Notes: generated from the letters alone by a model not told the origin. DNA of 64,000 bases from Enterobacter ludwigii (GCA_023023105.1 CP083824.1:3658001-3722000); one strand, 5' to 3'; shown: positions 27,973-37,742, counted from the first letter of the stretch. Numbers and translations are program-made.

Positions 27973-30045
27973 ATGCCATATACACCAATGAGCGATCTTG
28001 GACAGCAGGGCCTGTTTGATATCACGCGCACACTTTTACAGCAGCCCGATCTCGGTGCGCTGAGCGATGCCCTGGCACGTCTGGTCAGACAATCGGCGCT
28101 GGCAGATAGCGCCGCGATTGTGCTCTGGCATAGCGGAACGCATCGTGCGAGCTATTACTCCACGCGTGATAATGACAAAACGTTTGAATACGAAGATGAA
28201 ACCTATCTCGCTCATGGCCCGGTGCGCCGTATTCTCTCCCGGCCTGAAATCCTGCACTGTAATTTTGAGGAGTTCCGGCAGGCCTGGCCGAAGCTGGCGG
28301 AAAGTCCTCTCTATCACTCTTTCGGTCATTACTGCATGTTGCCGCTGGCCGCGGAAGGTCATATTTTTGGCGGCTGCGAGTTTATCCGCACAACCGACCA
28401 GCCCTGGAGCGAGGCGGAATACGAGCGTCTGCACACCTTTACCCAGATTGTGGCCGTCGTCGCGGAGCAGATCCAAAGCCGTGTCACCAATAACGTCGAT
28501 TACGACCTGCTGAGCCGCGAGCGCGACAACTTCCGCATTCTGGTCGCTATTACCAACGCCGTGCTTTCCCGGCTTGATATGGATGAACTGGTCAGCGAAG
28601 TCTCGAAAGAGATCCACCACTATTTCAAAATCGATGCCATCAGCATTGCGCTGCGGGGGCATCGTAAGGGTAAGCTAAATATCTACTCCACACACTACCT
28701 CGATGAAGCCAACCCGGCACACGAGCAAAGCGAAGTGGATGAAGCGGGCACTCTTTCTGAGCGGGTCTTCAAAAGCAAAGAGATCCTGCTGCTTAACCTT
28801 GACGAGCAGGATCCGGTAGCACCCTATGAGCGGATGCTGTTTAACACCTGGGGCAACAAAATTCAGACCCTGTGCCTGCTGCCGCTGATGTCTGGCAATA
28901 CCATGCTCGGCGTTCTGAAGCTGGCGCAATGTGAAGAAGGGGTGTTTACCACTGCCAACCTGAAGCTGCTGCGCCAGATCGCCGAGCGAATCTCCATCGC
29001 GCTGGATAACGCCCTCGCCTATCAGGAGATCCACCGTCTGAAAGAGCGGCTGGTGGATGAAAACCTGGCCCTGACCGAACAGCTCAACAACGTGGACAGC
29101 GAGTTTGGTGAAATCATCGGGCGCAGCGACGCGATGTACAGCGTGCTCAAGCAGGTGGAGATGGTGGCTCAAAGCGACAGTACGGTTCTGATCCTGGGCG
29201 AAACTGGCACGGGTAAAGAGTTGATTGCCCGTGCCATCCATAACCTGAGCAACCGCAATGGTCGCCGGATGGTGAAAATGAACTGCGCGGCTATGCCTGC
29301 GGGTCTGCTGGAAAGCGATCTTTTCGGCCACGAACGCGGGGCGTTTACCGGTGCCAGTAGCCAGCGCCTGGGTCGTTTTGAGCTGGCGGACAAAAGCTCG
29401 CTGTTCCTCGACGAAGTCGGCGATATGCCGCTGGAACTGCAGCCTAAACTACTGCGGGTATTACAGGAGCAAGAGTTTGAACGTCTTGGCAGCAACAAGC
29501 TGATCCAGACCGACGTGCGGCTGATTGCCGCCACCAACCGCGACCTGAAAAAAATGGTCGCTGACCGCGAGTTTCGCAGCGATCTTTACTATCGTCTGAA
29601 CGTCTTCCCGATCTTCCTGCCGCCCCTGCGCGAGCGCCCGGAAGATATCCCTCTGCTGGTCAAAGCCTTTACTGCCAAGATCGCGCGCCGGATGGGGCGA
29701 AACATCGACAGTATTCCTGCCGAAACGTTACGCACACTCTCGTCTATGGAGTGGCCCGGCAATGTGCGTGAGCTGGAAAACGTTATTGAACGTGCGGTGT
29801 TACTAACGCGAGGTAGCGTGCTGCAACTGTCCCTGCCTGAGGTGACCCTTTCTGACATGACCGTGCCCACCGCCGAGATAGCGAAAGAGGGAGAAGATGA
29901 ATATCAGCTCATTATGCGCGTACTAAAAGAGACCAACGGCGTGGTAGCCGGGCCAAAAGGGGCGGCCCAGCGTTTAGGGTTAAAACGGACCACCCTGTTG
30001 TCGCGTATGAAGCGTTTGGGAATTGATAAAGAGAGCCTGGTTTAA
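27973..30045 (+). CDS. fhlA: Formate hydrogenlyase transcriptional activator FhlA
   Basis: Formate-sensing, sigma-54-dependent activator of hyc, hyp and hydN. The protein has 690 residues (E. coli 692). Two N-terminal GAF domains form the formate sensor, up to about residue 370. The AAA+ domain has Walker A GETGTGKE and the sigma-54 contact GAFTGA. A Fis-type helix-turn-helix lies at the C-terminus (GPKGAAQRLGLKRTTLLSRM). It is cotranscribed with hyp and followed by a hairpin terminator. Confidence 0.97.
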   Translation: MPYTPMSDLGQQGLFDITRTLLQQPDLGALSDALARLVRQSALADSAAIVLWHSGTHRASYYSTRDNDKTFEYEDETYLAHGPVRRILSRPEILHCNFEEFRQAWPKLAESPLYHSFGHYCMLPLAAEGHIFGGCEFIRTTDQPWSEAEYERLHTFTQIVAVVAEQIQSRVTNNVDYDLLSRERDNFRILVAITNAVLSRLDMDELVSEVSKEIHHYFKIDAISIALRGHRKGKLNIYSTHYLDEANPAHEQSEVDEAGTLSERVFKSKEILLLNLDEQDPVAPYERMLFNTWGNKIQTLCLLPLMSGNTMLGVLKLAQCEEGVFTTANLKLLRQIAERISIALDNALAYQEIHRLKERLVDENLALTEQLNNVDSEFGEIIGRSDAMYSVLKQVEMVAQSDSTVLILGETGTGKELIARAIHNLSNRNGRRMVKMNCAAMPAGLLESDLFGHERGAFTGASSQRLGRFELADKSSLFLDEVGDMPLELQPKLLRVLQEQEFERLGSNKLIQTDVRLIAATNRDLKKMVADREFRSDLYYRLNVFPIFLPPLRERPEDIPLLVKAFTAKIARRMGRNIDSIPAETLRTLSSMEWPGNVRELENVIERAVLLTRGSVLQLSLPEVTLSDMTVPTAEIAKEGEDEYQLIMRVLKETNGVVAGPKGAAQRLGLKRTTLLSRMKRLGIDKESLV

Positions 30046-30056
30046 GCTGTCATTCG

Positions 30057-30083
30057 GGCGGTGTTTTTCTGGCACCGCCTTTT
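30057..30083 (+). terminator. Rho-independent terminator of hyp-fhlA
   Basis: GGCGGTG and CACCGCC arms around a nine-base loop, then TTTTG. It starts 12 bases after the fhlA stop. Confidence 0.75.
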
Positions 30084-30106
30084 GTACCCCCTCGTAATGT
30101 CCCTCA

Positions 30107-30164
30107 TTGACACGCAATATTTTCCTCTGTATAAAATTCCGCCTTAATAATGAGTTTCATTTGC
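30107..30164 (+). promoter_or_regulatory. Sigma-70 promoter with overlapping Fur-type box
   Basis: TTGACA (30107-30112), a 17-base spacer and TATAAA (30130-30135) give a near-consensus promoter. At 30146-30164, AATAATGAGTTTCATTTGC matches the 19-base Fur consensus at about 13 positions and covers the start region. Repression by Fur with iron is therefore expected. Confidence 0.68.
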
Positions 30165-30198
30165 ATCAAAAAATAATGTTAATGATGGGTAGCATTTC

Positions 30199-31197
30199 AT
30201 GAAAAAGATCTTCTGCGCGTTAGGCCTGGCGGTTGCGTCGGTCAGTTCTGCTCTGGCAACCACGTATCCTCTGACAATTGAAAACTGTGGCTATAAAGAG
30301 ACGTTCACCAAAGCACCGGAACGCGTCGTGGCCCTGGGTCAGAACACCGTCGAAATTTTGCTCCTGCTGGGTCTGGAGGATAAGGTGAAGGCCAGCGCCT
30401 TCTGGCCGACCAAAGTGCTACCGCAGCTGGCGGAACAGAACGCGAAAATCAAAACCCTGACAGTTGAAATCCCTACCCTTGAATCCGTGCTTGCGCAAAA
30501 TCCTGACTTTGTCCCCGCCCAGACGCCGCTGCTGCTGGGGCCGGAAAGTAAGGTCGCAAAACGCGAAGACCTGATGACCCTCGGCGTGAACAGCTACGTA
30601 TCACCGGGCATGTGCGCGACCCAAAAAACCACCGGCGATATGTATGGCAGCCGCCAGAAGCTGTGGGATATGACGTATCTCTATCAAGAGATTGAGGATT
30701 TCGCCAAAATCTTTAACGTTGAAGATCGCGGCCAGGCGGTGATTGCCGATTTCAAAAAACGCGAGGCCGAGCTGCGTAAGGAATTCGGCAAGAATAAAAA
30801 AGACCTTTCGTTTGTCTTCTGGTTCTCCAGCTCATCCCCTTCTGCAGATGCTTACGTCGGTGGTAAAAATAGCCCCTCCGGGTTTATCGCCAGCCTGATG
30901 GGTGGTCATAACGCTATTACGTCCGAGACCGAATGGCCAACCGTAGGTTGGGAAAGCATTATTGCCGCAAATCCGGATGTCATCGTGGTGTCCAGCCTGG
31001 ACCGCAACCGCTGGGCGCTGGATAACGCGGAAGAAAAAATCAAATTCCTGAAGAACGATCCGGCGGTCAGCCAGCTGGATGCGGTGAAAAAAGGTCATAT
31101 CGTAGTGATGGACGGCCAGGCGATGAACCCGACGATTCGCACGATTTACGGGGCTGAGCAGGTCGGCGAACAGCTCAGAAAGCTGGGGCTGAACTGA
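30199..31197 (+). CDS. Periplasmic iron/siderophore-type ABC transporter binding protein
   Basis: Solute-binding protein of 332 residues with a cleavable signal peptide (MKKIFCALGLAVASVSSALA, cleavage probably before TTYP) and no lipobox. The BtuF/FepB-type fold is suggested by ERVVALGQNTVEILLLLGL and by GWESIIAANPDVIVV. First gene of an ABC operon; its TGA overlaps the ATG of the permease. The promoter carries a Fur-like box, so iron or an iron-siderophore is the likely ligand, although cobalamin or heme cannot be ruled out. E. coli K-12 has no such gene between fhlA and ygbA. Confidence 0.85.
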   Translation: MKKIFCALGLAVASVSSALATTYPLTIENCGYKETFTKAPERVVALGQNTVEILLLLGLEDKVKASAFWPTKVLPQLAEQNAKIKTLTVEIPTLESVLAQNPDFVPAQTPLLLGPESKVAKREDLMTLGVNSYVSPGMCATQKTTGDMYGSRQKLWDMTYLYQEIEDFAKIFNVEDRGQAVIADFKKREAELRKEFGKNKKDLSFVFWFSSSSPSADAYVGGKNSPSGFIASLMGGHNAITSETEWPTVGWESIIAANPDVIVVSSLDRNRWALDNAEEKIKFLKNDPAVSQLDAVKKGHIVVMDGQAMNPTIRTIYGAEQVGEQLRKLGLN

Positions 31198-32234
31198 TGA
31201 CCGTCGCTGTTCTTCAGGCCCGACAGGGCCTGGTTCTGACAACGTCATGTTTGCTCGCGTTTGTACTGTTATTTCTGGTCATCGCGCTTGGCGTCAGCGT
31301 CGGCGAGCTGTCCATCCCACTGCAAAATGTCTTTTATGCTATCAGCAATAAAATGGGGCTTACCCAGGTTCCGCTCAATCGCATCTATGAGAGTGTTATC
31401 TGGGACTTTCGCCTGAGCCGCGCGCTGGTGGCAGCCTGCTGTGGCGCGGGGCTGGCCATCTGCGGCGCAGTATTACAGAGCCTGCTGAAGAACGCGCTGG
31501 CGGAACCTTACGTGCTGGGCGTATCTGCAGGTGCGTCTACCGGCGCGGTTTCCGTCGTGGTATTGGGTATAGGCACCGGTGCAGTGTCGCTCTCTGCGGG
31601 CGCGTTTGCCGGGGCGTTTGCCGCCTTTGCCTTCGTCGCCTTCCTGACGAACGGTGCGCGTGGCGGTAATGAACGGACCATTCTGGCAGGCGTAGCCGCC
31701 TCTCAGTTGTTCAACGCCATTACCGCCTACACCATCAGCACCTCCGCCAGTGCCCAGCAAGCGCGTGATGTCATGTTCTGGCTGTTGGGCAGCTTCAGCG
31801 GCGTTCGCTGGCCTGAATTCCAGCTGGTGCTGGTGGTGGTACTGATTGGGTTAGCCGTTTGCCTCTACTATTCCCGGGCGCTGGATGCCTTTACCTTCGG
31901 CGATGATGCCGCCGCGTCCCTGGGCATTGCCGTCCCCTGGGTGCGCCTGGCACTCTTTACCACTACTGCGCTGATTACTGCCACAATCGTCAGCATGGCG
32001 GGCTCCATCGGCTTTGTAGGGCTGGTGGTGCCGCATGTGATGCGTTTCCTGTTTGGGCCGCTGCACCGCACATTGCTGATTGCCAGCGCGCTGGCAGGGG
32101 CGATCCTGATGGTGCTGGCAGATATCGCCTCACGCATGCTGATTGCCCCGCAAAGCCTGCCCGTAGGCGTGGTGACCGCGCTGGTGGGTGTACCTTTCTT
32201 TGCCGTGATTATCTACCGCTCAAGGAATAAGTGA
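31197..32234 (+). CDS. FecCD-family ABC transporter permease
   Basis: Inner-membrane permease of 345 residues with about ten helices. FecCD-family motifs are GAVLQSLLKNALAEPYVLGVS and the coupling region GSIGFVGLVVPHVMRFL. It overlaps the binding-protein gene and the ATPase gene by stop/start sharing (TGATG at both junctions). It forms the transport pathway for the iron-type ABC system. Confidence 0.92.
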   Translation: MTVAVLQARQGLVLTTSCLLAFVLLFLVIALGVSVGELSIPLQNVFYAISNKMGLTQVPLNRIYESVIWDFRLSRALVAACCGAGLAICGAVLQSLLKNALAEPYVLGVSAGASTGAVSVVVLGIGTGAVSLSAGAFAGAFAAFAFVAFLTNGARGGNERTILAGVAASQLFNAITAYTISTSASAQQARDVMFWLLGSFSGVRWPEFQLVLVVVLIGLAVCLYYSRALDAFTFGDDAAASLGIAVPWVRLALFTTTALITATIVSMAGSIGFVGLVVPHVMRFLFGPLHRTLLIASALAGAILMVLADIASRMLIAPQSLPVGVVTALVGVPFFAVIIYRSRNK

Positions 32235-32995
32235 TGAGCATCTGCGCTGAAAATATTACCTGGAAGGTAGGCAAAAAAGTCATCGTTAATGACGTCTCTC
32301 TGAAGGTCTCCCGGGGTGAAACCGTCGGGCTGCTAGGACCAAATGGCTGCGGTAAATCCTCGCTTTTGCGTATCCTTGCGGGCCTTCGTCGCCCGGACAT
32401 CGGCAGCGTAACCCTTGACGGGCAAGATATTTCCCGGATAGCCAAAAAGCAACTCGCCCGCCGGGTCGCCTTCGTTGAGCAACACGGGATGACCGATGCG
32501 AATATGCGCGTACGTGACGTGGTAAAGCTCGGTCGTATTCCGCACCACTCCCCTTTTTCAAACTGGAGCACGCACGATGACGAGACCGTCACCGCTGCCC
32601 TGCAACGCGTGGACATGCAGGATAAAAGCGACCAGGGCTGGCTGAGCCTGTCTGGCGGTGAACGCCAGCGGGTGCACATTGCCCGTGCGCTGGCCCAGAC
32701 TCCCACTGAAATCCTGCTGGATGAACCGACCAACCACCTGGACATTCACCATCAGATGCAGTTAATGCATTTGATCAGTGAGCTGCCTGTGACCAGTATT
32801 GTCGCTATCCACGATCTCAATCATGCTTCGATGTTCTGTGATTCGTTGATTGTGATGCAAAAAGGGCAAATCGTGGCCACGGGAACACCGCAGGAGATCT
32901 TATCCGAAGAGCTGCTCTGGGACGTCTTCCGGGTAAAAACCAAAATTGAGATCTCGCCGTTCCATGGCAAAAAGCACATTCACTTTATCGTTTAG
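32234..32995 (+). CDS. ABC transporter ATP-binding protein, FepC/FecE type
   Basis: Cytoplasmic ATPase of 253 residues powering the iron-type importer. Walker A is LLGPNGCGKSSLL, the signature LSGGERQRVHIARAL, and Walker B ILLDEPTNHLDI. The ATG at 32234 overlaps the permease TGA; a GTG one codon upstream is also in frame, but stop/start sharing favours the ATG. An MFS gene follows after 16 bases. Confidence 0.93.
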   Translation: MSICAENITWKVGKKVIVNDVSLKVSRGETVGLLGPNGCGKSSLLRILAGLRRPDIGSVTLDGQDISRIAKKQLARRVAFVEQHGMTDANMRVRDVVKLGRIPHHSPFSNWSTHDDETVTAALQRVDMQDKSDQGWLSLSGGERQRVHIARALAQTPTEILLDEPTNHLDIHHQMQLMHLISELPVTSIVAIHDLNHASMFCDSLIVMQKGQIVATGTPQEILSEELLWDVFRVKTKIEISPFHGKKHIHFIV

Positions 32996-33011
32996 GGGCA
33001 AGTGAACAACG

Positions 33012-34232
33012 ATGTCCCTTCGCCTTGCCACCACACTCTGGCCGCCCGTTTTACTGGGTAGCCAGTTTGTTTTTAACATTGGTTTTTATGCCGTTGTCCC
33101 CTTCCTGGCGATATTCCTGCGCGACGATATGCTGCTCTCCGGCGGGCTGATCGGGCTGATCCTGGGGCTACGCACGTTCTCCCAGCAGGGGATGTTTATC
33201 GTCGGGGGGGCGCTCTCGGATCGCTTTGGCGCGAAAGTCGTGATCCTGAGCGGGTGCGTTATCCGCGTCGCGGGTTATCTGCTGCTGGCCTTCGGGCAAT
33301 CTCTGTGGCCCATTATTCTCGGTGCATGTCTGACCGGCATCGGCGGAGCATTATTCTCCCCTTCCATTGAGGCTCTGCTGGCGAAAGCGGGCACGCACAG
33401 CGAGGCGAAAGGAAAACGTAGCCGGGCGGAATGGTTTGCTCTCTTTGCTGTCTGTGGTGAGCTCGGTGCAGTGCTGGGCCCGGTTGCGGGAGCTCTGCTG
33501 ACGGGGCTTGGTTTCCGCCAGGTGGCGCTGGCGGGTGCGGGGGTCTTTATCATTGCGCTAGTGGTGCTCTACTTCTGCCTCCCAGCTTCACACCACCGTT
33601 CACAGACGCTACACATACAGCCCTGGTGGACAACGTTCCGCCAGCCGCGCTTTGTCGCCTTTATCATTGCCTACAGCTCGTGGCTGTTAAGCTATAACCA
33701 GCTCTATCTGGCGCTGCCAGTGGAGATCCAGCGTTCTGGCGGTAACGAGAAAGATCTTGGCCCACTTTTTATGCTGGCCTCCATTCTGATCATTACCTTA
33801 CAGTTACCGCTGGCGCGTTTTACCCGACGCGTGGGCGCGGTAAGGATCCTGCCTCTGGGCTTTTTACTGCTCTCCACCGCCTTTGCGAGCGTGGCGATGT
33901 TTGCCCCGATGACGCCGCCGGAAGGCTGGCTTCGCTTACTGCCCTCAGTCTGTTTTGTGACGCTGTTGACGCTGGGACAGATGCTGCTGGTGCCATCGGC
34001 AAAAGATCTCATTCCGCGGTTCGCCGTGGAATCAACGCTTGGCGCGCACTACGGCGCACTCGCCACCGCCGGAGGCATTGCGGTACTGGCAGGAAACTTG
34101 TTGTTTGGCAGCATGCTGGATCGCGCGCTGGTGCCCTCAACGCAGGCAATGTATCCATGGCTGCTGCTGGCCCTTTTCCCACTCTGCAGCGCGCTGGCCC
34201 TGAACGTGATTTGCCGCCCACTCAGAAGCTGA
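33012..34232 (+). CDS. MFS transporter, MdtH-like
   Basis: Twelve-helix major facilitator of 406 residues, with the loop motif GGALSDRFGAK after helix 2, resembling MdtH. It is the fourth gene of the iron-type ABC operon. That position suggests handling of a siderophore, either export of the apo form or uptake of the complex into the cytoplasm. This is an inference from context; a drug efflux role is the alternative. It ends five bases before the opposing ygbA remnant. Confidence 0.82.
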   Translation: MSLRLATTLWPPVLLGSQFVFNIGFYAVVPFLAIFLRDDMLLSGGLIGLILGLRTFSQQGMFIVGGALSDRFGAKVVILSGCVIRVAGYLLLAFGQSLWPIILGACLTGIGGALFSPSIEALLAKAGTHSEAKGKRSRAEWFALFAVCGELGAVLGPVAGALLTGLGFRQVALAGAGVFIIALVVLYFCLPASHHRSQTLHIQPWWTTFRQPRFVAFIIAYSSWLLSYNQLYLALPVEIQRSGGNEKDLGPLFMLASILIITLQLPLARFTRRVGAVRILPLGFLLLSTAFASVAMFAPMTPPEGWLRLLPSVCFVTLLTLGQMLLVPSAKDLIPRFAVESTLGAHYGALATAGGIAVLAGNLLFGSMLDRALVPSTQAMYPWLLLALFPLCSALALNVICRPLRS

Positions 34233-34237
34233 ACAAG

Positions 34238-34581
34238 TCACTTTTTCGGGCGATACTTCACCGGTAGCTCCGGCACGGGACGGCGGTCATCAATCAGATG
34301 GCGGATAGTCAGAATGGGATGACGCCACAACATACGCGGGCCTGCCCAGCGCATGACCTGCTTCATCTCTTCACGTCTGGCAGGCTGATAGCAGTGCACC
34401 GGACACTGTTTGCAGGCAGGTTTTTCTTCACCAAATACACACTTATCCAGGCGTTTATCGGCATAAGCCTTAAGCGCTGATAAAAACCCTCTTCCTGAGA
34501 AGCCTGTGGACACTGCTTTTCATACAACGCGATCATTTTCGCAATTGTCTCTTTTTCTCGTGAAATGCGTTTACCAGACAT
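34238..34581 (-). pseudogene. ygbA: ygbA (nitrous oxide-stimulated promoter family), frameshifted
   Basis: Two overlapping minus-strand frames together match E. coli YgbA (117 residues). The first covers about 34 residues from ATG 34581 (MSGKRISREKETIAKMIALY to EEGFY). The second continues ALKAYADKRLDKCVFGEEKP through VPELPVKYRPKK to the stop at 34238. The join needs one extra base between 34477 and 34478 (TATCAGCG where TATCAGGCG is expected). Cysteines CKQCPVHC remain in the second part. Either a real single-base deletion or an assembly error is possible. In E. coli ygbA is NsrR-controlled and also lies between fhlA and mutS. Confidence 0.85.
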
Positions 34582-34599
34582 AACGACTTACCCAGCAAT

Positions 34600-34622
34600 A
34601 AAGTGCATTAATAATACACTTT
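34600..34622 (-). promoter_or_regulatory. 11-1-11 palindrome upstream of ygbA, candidate NsrR site
   Basis: Arms AAAGTGCATTA and TAATACACTTT pair at 10 of 11 positions around one base. The 11-1-11 layout and ATGCATT-like core resemble the nitric-oxide repressor NsrR, a known regulator of ygbA in E. coli. The protein assignment is inferred. Confidence 0.55.
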
Positions 34623-34700
34623 TAAAATCCAGATTTCAGTTGTTGCATTCCTTTTTCTGAAGCCTGATTCCAGTATTAAGCCTGCACCTCATGAAAATCA

Positions 34701-34716
34701 CTGGTATTTTATACAG
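34701..34716 (+). promoter_or_regulatory. LexA-type SOS box upstream of the symE-like gene
   Basis: CTGGTATTTTATACAG has the required CTG-N10-CAG frame and matches the E. coli LexA consensus at 11 of 16 positions. It lies 41 bases before the start of a SymE-like gene; E. coli symE is itself LexA-controlled. Confidence 0.65.
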
Positions 34717-34756
34717 GCATCAGAAATGACTATTGTCCGTGCTGCCAGGAGGCCCT

Positions 34757-34987
34757 ATGCAAGAGATCGTGATAACCAAACCCTACCGCCATTTGAAAGT
34801 GGGATATTTCAGAAAGCGTCATGAAGACCGTAAAACCAAGATACCAAAGCGTTACAGCGTGCATGCGGCGCTGAGCTTAAAAGGTGACTGGCTTGAACAA
34901 GCAGGGTTTACCACAAATTCCCAGGTCAGAGTGGGCATAGAGCATGGAAAAATTGTCATTGAGTTAATGCCGGAAGGCACCTCGTAA
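34757..34987 (+). CDS. SymE-family type I toxin-like protein
   Basis: The protein has 76 residues. The SymE toxin core is recognisable: LSLKGDWLEQAGFTTNSQVR, followed by VGIEHGKIVIELMPEG, the AbrB-like fold of SymE. It is shorter than E. coli SymE (113) and lacks the C-terminal extension. ATG 34757 follows a strong AGGAGG site; an earlier in-frame TTG at 34733 would overlap that site. In E. coli SymE is an SOS-induced RNA-cleaving toxin repressed by antisense RNA SymR; a LexA-like box is present here, but I could not identify a convincing antisense promoter. It lies just upstream of mutS. Confidence 0.82.
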   Translation: MQEIVITKPYRHLKVGYFRKRHEDRKTKIPKRYSVHAALSLKGDWLEQAGFTTNSQVRVGIEHGKIVIELMPEGTS

Positions 34988-35099
34988 AGCGCGACATTTT
35001 TCTGCGCCGTACCTTTTTTTCATGCGACAATAGAAGGAACAAACGGCCACTCAGCCGATCAAAACGGTTTATTTTCAAAGAAATGGACATCATAACTCC

Positions 35100-37661
35100 A
35101 TGAGCACAATCGACAATTTCGACGCACATACGCCGATGATGCAGCAGTATCTGAAGCTGAAGGCACAGCATCCGGAAATCCTGCTGTTTTACCGCATGGG
35201 CGATTTTTACGAGCTGTTTTATGACGATGCTAAGCGTGCATCGCAGTTGCTCGACATCTCTCTGACCAAACGTGGCGCCTCGGCAGGTGAGCCAATCCCA
35301 ATGGCAGGTATCCCGCATCACGCGGTAGAAAACTACCTGGCCAAACTGGTGAATCAGGGCGAGTCCGTCGCTATCTGCGAACAGATCGGCGACCCGGCGA
35401 CCTCTAAAGGTCCGGTTGAGCGCAAAGTTGTACGCATCGTCACGCCAGGTACCATCAGTGATGAAGCCCTGCTGCAGGAGCGTCAGGATAACCTGCTGGC
35501 GGCACTCTGGCAGGACAGCAAAGGGTTTGGCTACGCGACGCTCGACATCAGCTCCGGACGTTTTCGTCTGAGTGAACCGGCTGACCGTGAAACGATGGCT
35601 GCCGAATTGCAGCGCACCAACCCGGCAGAATTACTCTATGCCGAGGATTTCGCCGAAATGGCGCTTATCGAAGGCCGTCGTGGATTGCGCCGCCGTCCGC
35701 TTTGGGAGTTCGAAATTGATACCGCGCGTCAGCAACTGAATCTCCAGTTCGGCACCCGCGATCTGATTGGCTTTGGCGTCGAAAACGCCCCGCGCGGACT
35801 GTGCGCAGCAGGTTGTCTTCTGCAGTACGTGAAAGACACCCAGCGCACCGCCCTGCCGCATATCCGCTCTATCACGATGGAGCGCCAGCAGGACAGCATC
35901 ATCATGGATGCCGCTACGCGCCGTAACCTGGAGATCACCCAGAACCTGGCGGGTGGCGTCGAGAATACGCTCGCCTCGGTCCTCGACAGTACGGTGACGC
36001 CGATGGGCAGCCGTATGCTTAAACGTTGGCTGCATATGCCGATTCGGGATACCGATACGCTGGTTTGCCGTCAGCAGACGATTGCTGCGTTGCAGGATCG
36101 TTATACCGAGCTGCAGCCGGTCCTGCGCCAAGTAGGCGATCTGGAACGTATCCTGGCCCGTCTGGCTCTGCGGACAGCGCGCCCACGCGATCTTGCGCGG
36201 ATGCGTCATGCTTTTCAGCAGCTGCCGGAACTGCGTACTCAGTTAAGCGACGTAGACAGCGCCCCCGTTCAGAAACTCCGCGAAACCATGGGCGAATTTA
36301 CCGAGCTTCGCGAACTGCTGGAGCGCGCTATTATCGATGCGCCTCCGGTTCTGGTGCGTGATGGTGGCGTGATTGCCCCAGGCTACAACGAGGAGCTGGA
36401 CGAATGGCGCGCGCTGGCCGACGGCGCAACAGACTACCTTGATAAGCTGGAAATCCGTGAGCGCGAGCGACTTGGGCTCGACACCCTGAAAGTGGGCTAT
36501 AACGCAGTACATGGTTATTACATTCAGATTAGCCGCGGGCAGAGCCACCTGGCACCGATTCACTACGTGCGTCGTCAGACGTTGAAAAATGCTGAACGCT
36601 ACATTATTCCTGAGCTGAAAGAGTACGAGGACAAAGTTCTCACCTCGAAAGGCAAAGCGCTGGCTCTGGAAAAACAGCTGTATGACGAGCTGTTTGACAT
36701 GCTGATTCCGCACCTGGCCGACCTGCAACTGAGCGCCAGCGCGCTGGCGGAACTGGACGTGCTGGTGAATCTGGCGGAACGCGCTGAAACGCTGAACTAT
36801 ACCTGCCCGACTTTTACCGACAAACCCGGCATTCGCATTACCGAAGGTCGTCACCCGGTGGTAGAGCAGGTGCTGAACGAACCGTTCATCGCTAACCCCC
36901 TGAACCTGTCACCGCAGAGAAGGATGCTGATCATTACCGGCCCGAACATGGGCGGTAAGAGTACCTACATGCGCCAGACAGCGCTGATCGCGCTGCTCGC
37001 TTACATCGGCAGCTACGTCCCGGCGCAAAACGTGGAGATTGGCCCCATCGACCGCATCTTTACCCGCGTGGGCGCAGCGGACGATCTGGCTAGCGGCCGC
37101 TCAACCTTCATGGTTGAAATGACCGAAACGGCTAACATTCTGCATAACGCGACGGAACACAGCCTGGTGCTGATGGACGAAGTCGGACGCGGAACATCAA
37201 CCTATGATGGTCTGTCACTGGCATGGGCCTGTGCTGAAAGTCTGGCGAATAAGATCAAGGCAATGACCCTGTTCGCAACCCACTATTTCGAGCTGACACA
37301 GTTGCCGGAGAAAATGGAAGGGGTTGCTAATGTCCACCTTGATGCGCTGGAACACGGCGACACTATCGCCTTTATGCACACGGTGCAGGATGGCGCGGCG
37401 AGCAAGAGCTATGGCCTGGCCGTCGCAGCGCTGGCGGGTGTTCCTAAAGAGGTGATTAAACGCGCGCGTCAGAAACTGCGTGAGCTGGAAAGCCTCTCAC
37501 CGAATGCGGCTGCAACGCAGATTGATGGCACACAGATGTCGCTGTTAGCACCAGCGGAAGAGACGTCGCCAGCAGTAGAAGCCCTGGAAAACCTCGACCC
37601 GGATTCCCTGACGCCGCGTCAGGCGCTGGAGTGGATTTATCGGCTGAAGAGTTTAGTGTAG
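35100..37661 (+). CDS. mutS: DNA mismatch repair protein MutS
   Basis: Recognises mismatches and small loops and starts MutL/MutH-dependent repair. The protein has 853 residues, the same as in E. coli. The mismatch-binding Phe-X-Glu is in [13 protein letters not shown] near residue 36. The ATPase has Walker [14 protein letters not shown], and Walker B/signature residues in [18 protein letters not shown]. The C-terminal tetramerisation segment is intact ([15 protein letters not shown]). It is followed by a paired REP element with a T-run. Confidence 0.98.
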   Translation: MSTIDNFDAHTPMMQQYLKLKAQHPEILLFYRMGDFYELFYDDAKRASQLLDISLTKRGASAGEPIPMAGIPHHAVENYLAKLVNQGESVAICEQIGDPATSKGPVERKVVRIVTPGTISDEALLQERQDNLLAALWQDSKGFGYATLDISSGRFRLSEPADRETMAAELQRTNPAELLYAEDFAEMALIEGRRGLRRRPLWEFEIDTARQQLNLQFGTRDLIGFGVENAPRGLCAAGCLLQYVKDTQRTALPHIRSITMERQQDSIIMDAATRRNLEITQNLAGGVENTLASVLDSTVTPMGSRMLKRWLHMPIRDTDTLVCRQQTIAALQDRYTELQPVLRQVGDLERILARLALRTARPRDLARMRHAFQQLPELRTQLSDVDSAPVQKLRETMGEFTELRELLERAIIDAPPVLVRDGGVIAPGYNEELDEWRALADGATDYLDKLEIRERERLGLDTLKVGYNAVHGYYIQISRGQSHLAPIHYVRRQTLKNAERYIIPELKEYEDKVLTSKGKALALEKQLYDELFDMLIPHLADLQLSASALAELDVLVNLAERAETLNYTCPTFTDKPGIRITEGRHPVVEQVLNEPFIANPLNLSPQRRMLIITGPNMGGKSTYMRQTALIALLAYIGSYVPAQNVEIGPIDRIFTRVGAADDLASGRSTFMVEMTETANILHNATEHSLVLMDEVGRGTSTYDGLSLAWACAESLANKIKAMTLFATHYFELTQLPEKMEGVANVHLDALEHGDTIAFMHTVQDGAASKSYGLAVAALAGVPKEVIKRARQKLRELESLSPNAAATQIDGTQMSLLAPAEETSPAVEALENLDPDSLTPRQALEWIYRLKSLV

Positions 37662-37667
37662 TTTTTT

Positions 37668-37736
37668 GCCGGGTGGCGGCTTCGCCTTACCCGGCCTACA
37701 CAACCCGTAAGCCCGGTAAGCGCAGCGCCACCGGGC
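37668..37736. repeat. Paired REP element (BIME) after mutS
   Basis: Two enterobacterial REP units lie head to head: GCCGGGTGGCGGCTTCGCC (37668 on) and its inverted partner ending GCGCCACCGGGC (37736). Eight T residues follow, so it can also terminate mutS transcription. It lies between the convergent mutS and ecdD genes. Confidence 0.9.
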
Positions 37737-37742
37737 TTTTTT

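Noticed and set aside
34363..34581. Programmed -1 frameshift in ygbA instead of a mutation
   Set aside because: There is a short T-run but no canonical slippery heptamer, and a single missing base restores the expected reading with the conserved tyrosine, whereas slippage on the T-run would change it.
34757..34987. A convincing SymR-like antisense promoter over the SymE-like gene
   Set aside because: Only loose -35/-10 matches were seen on the opposite strand, not enough to annotate.
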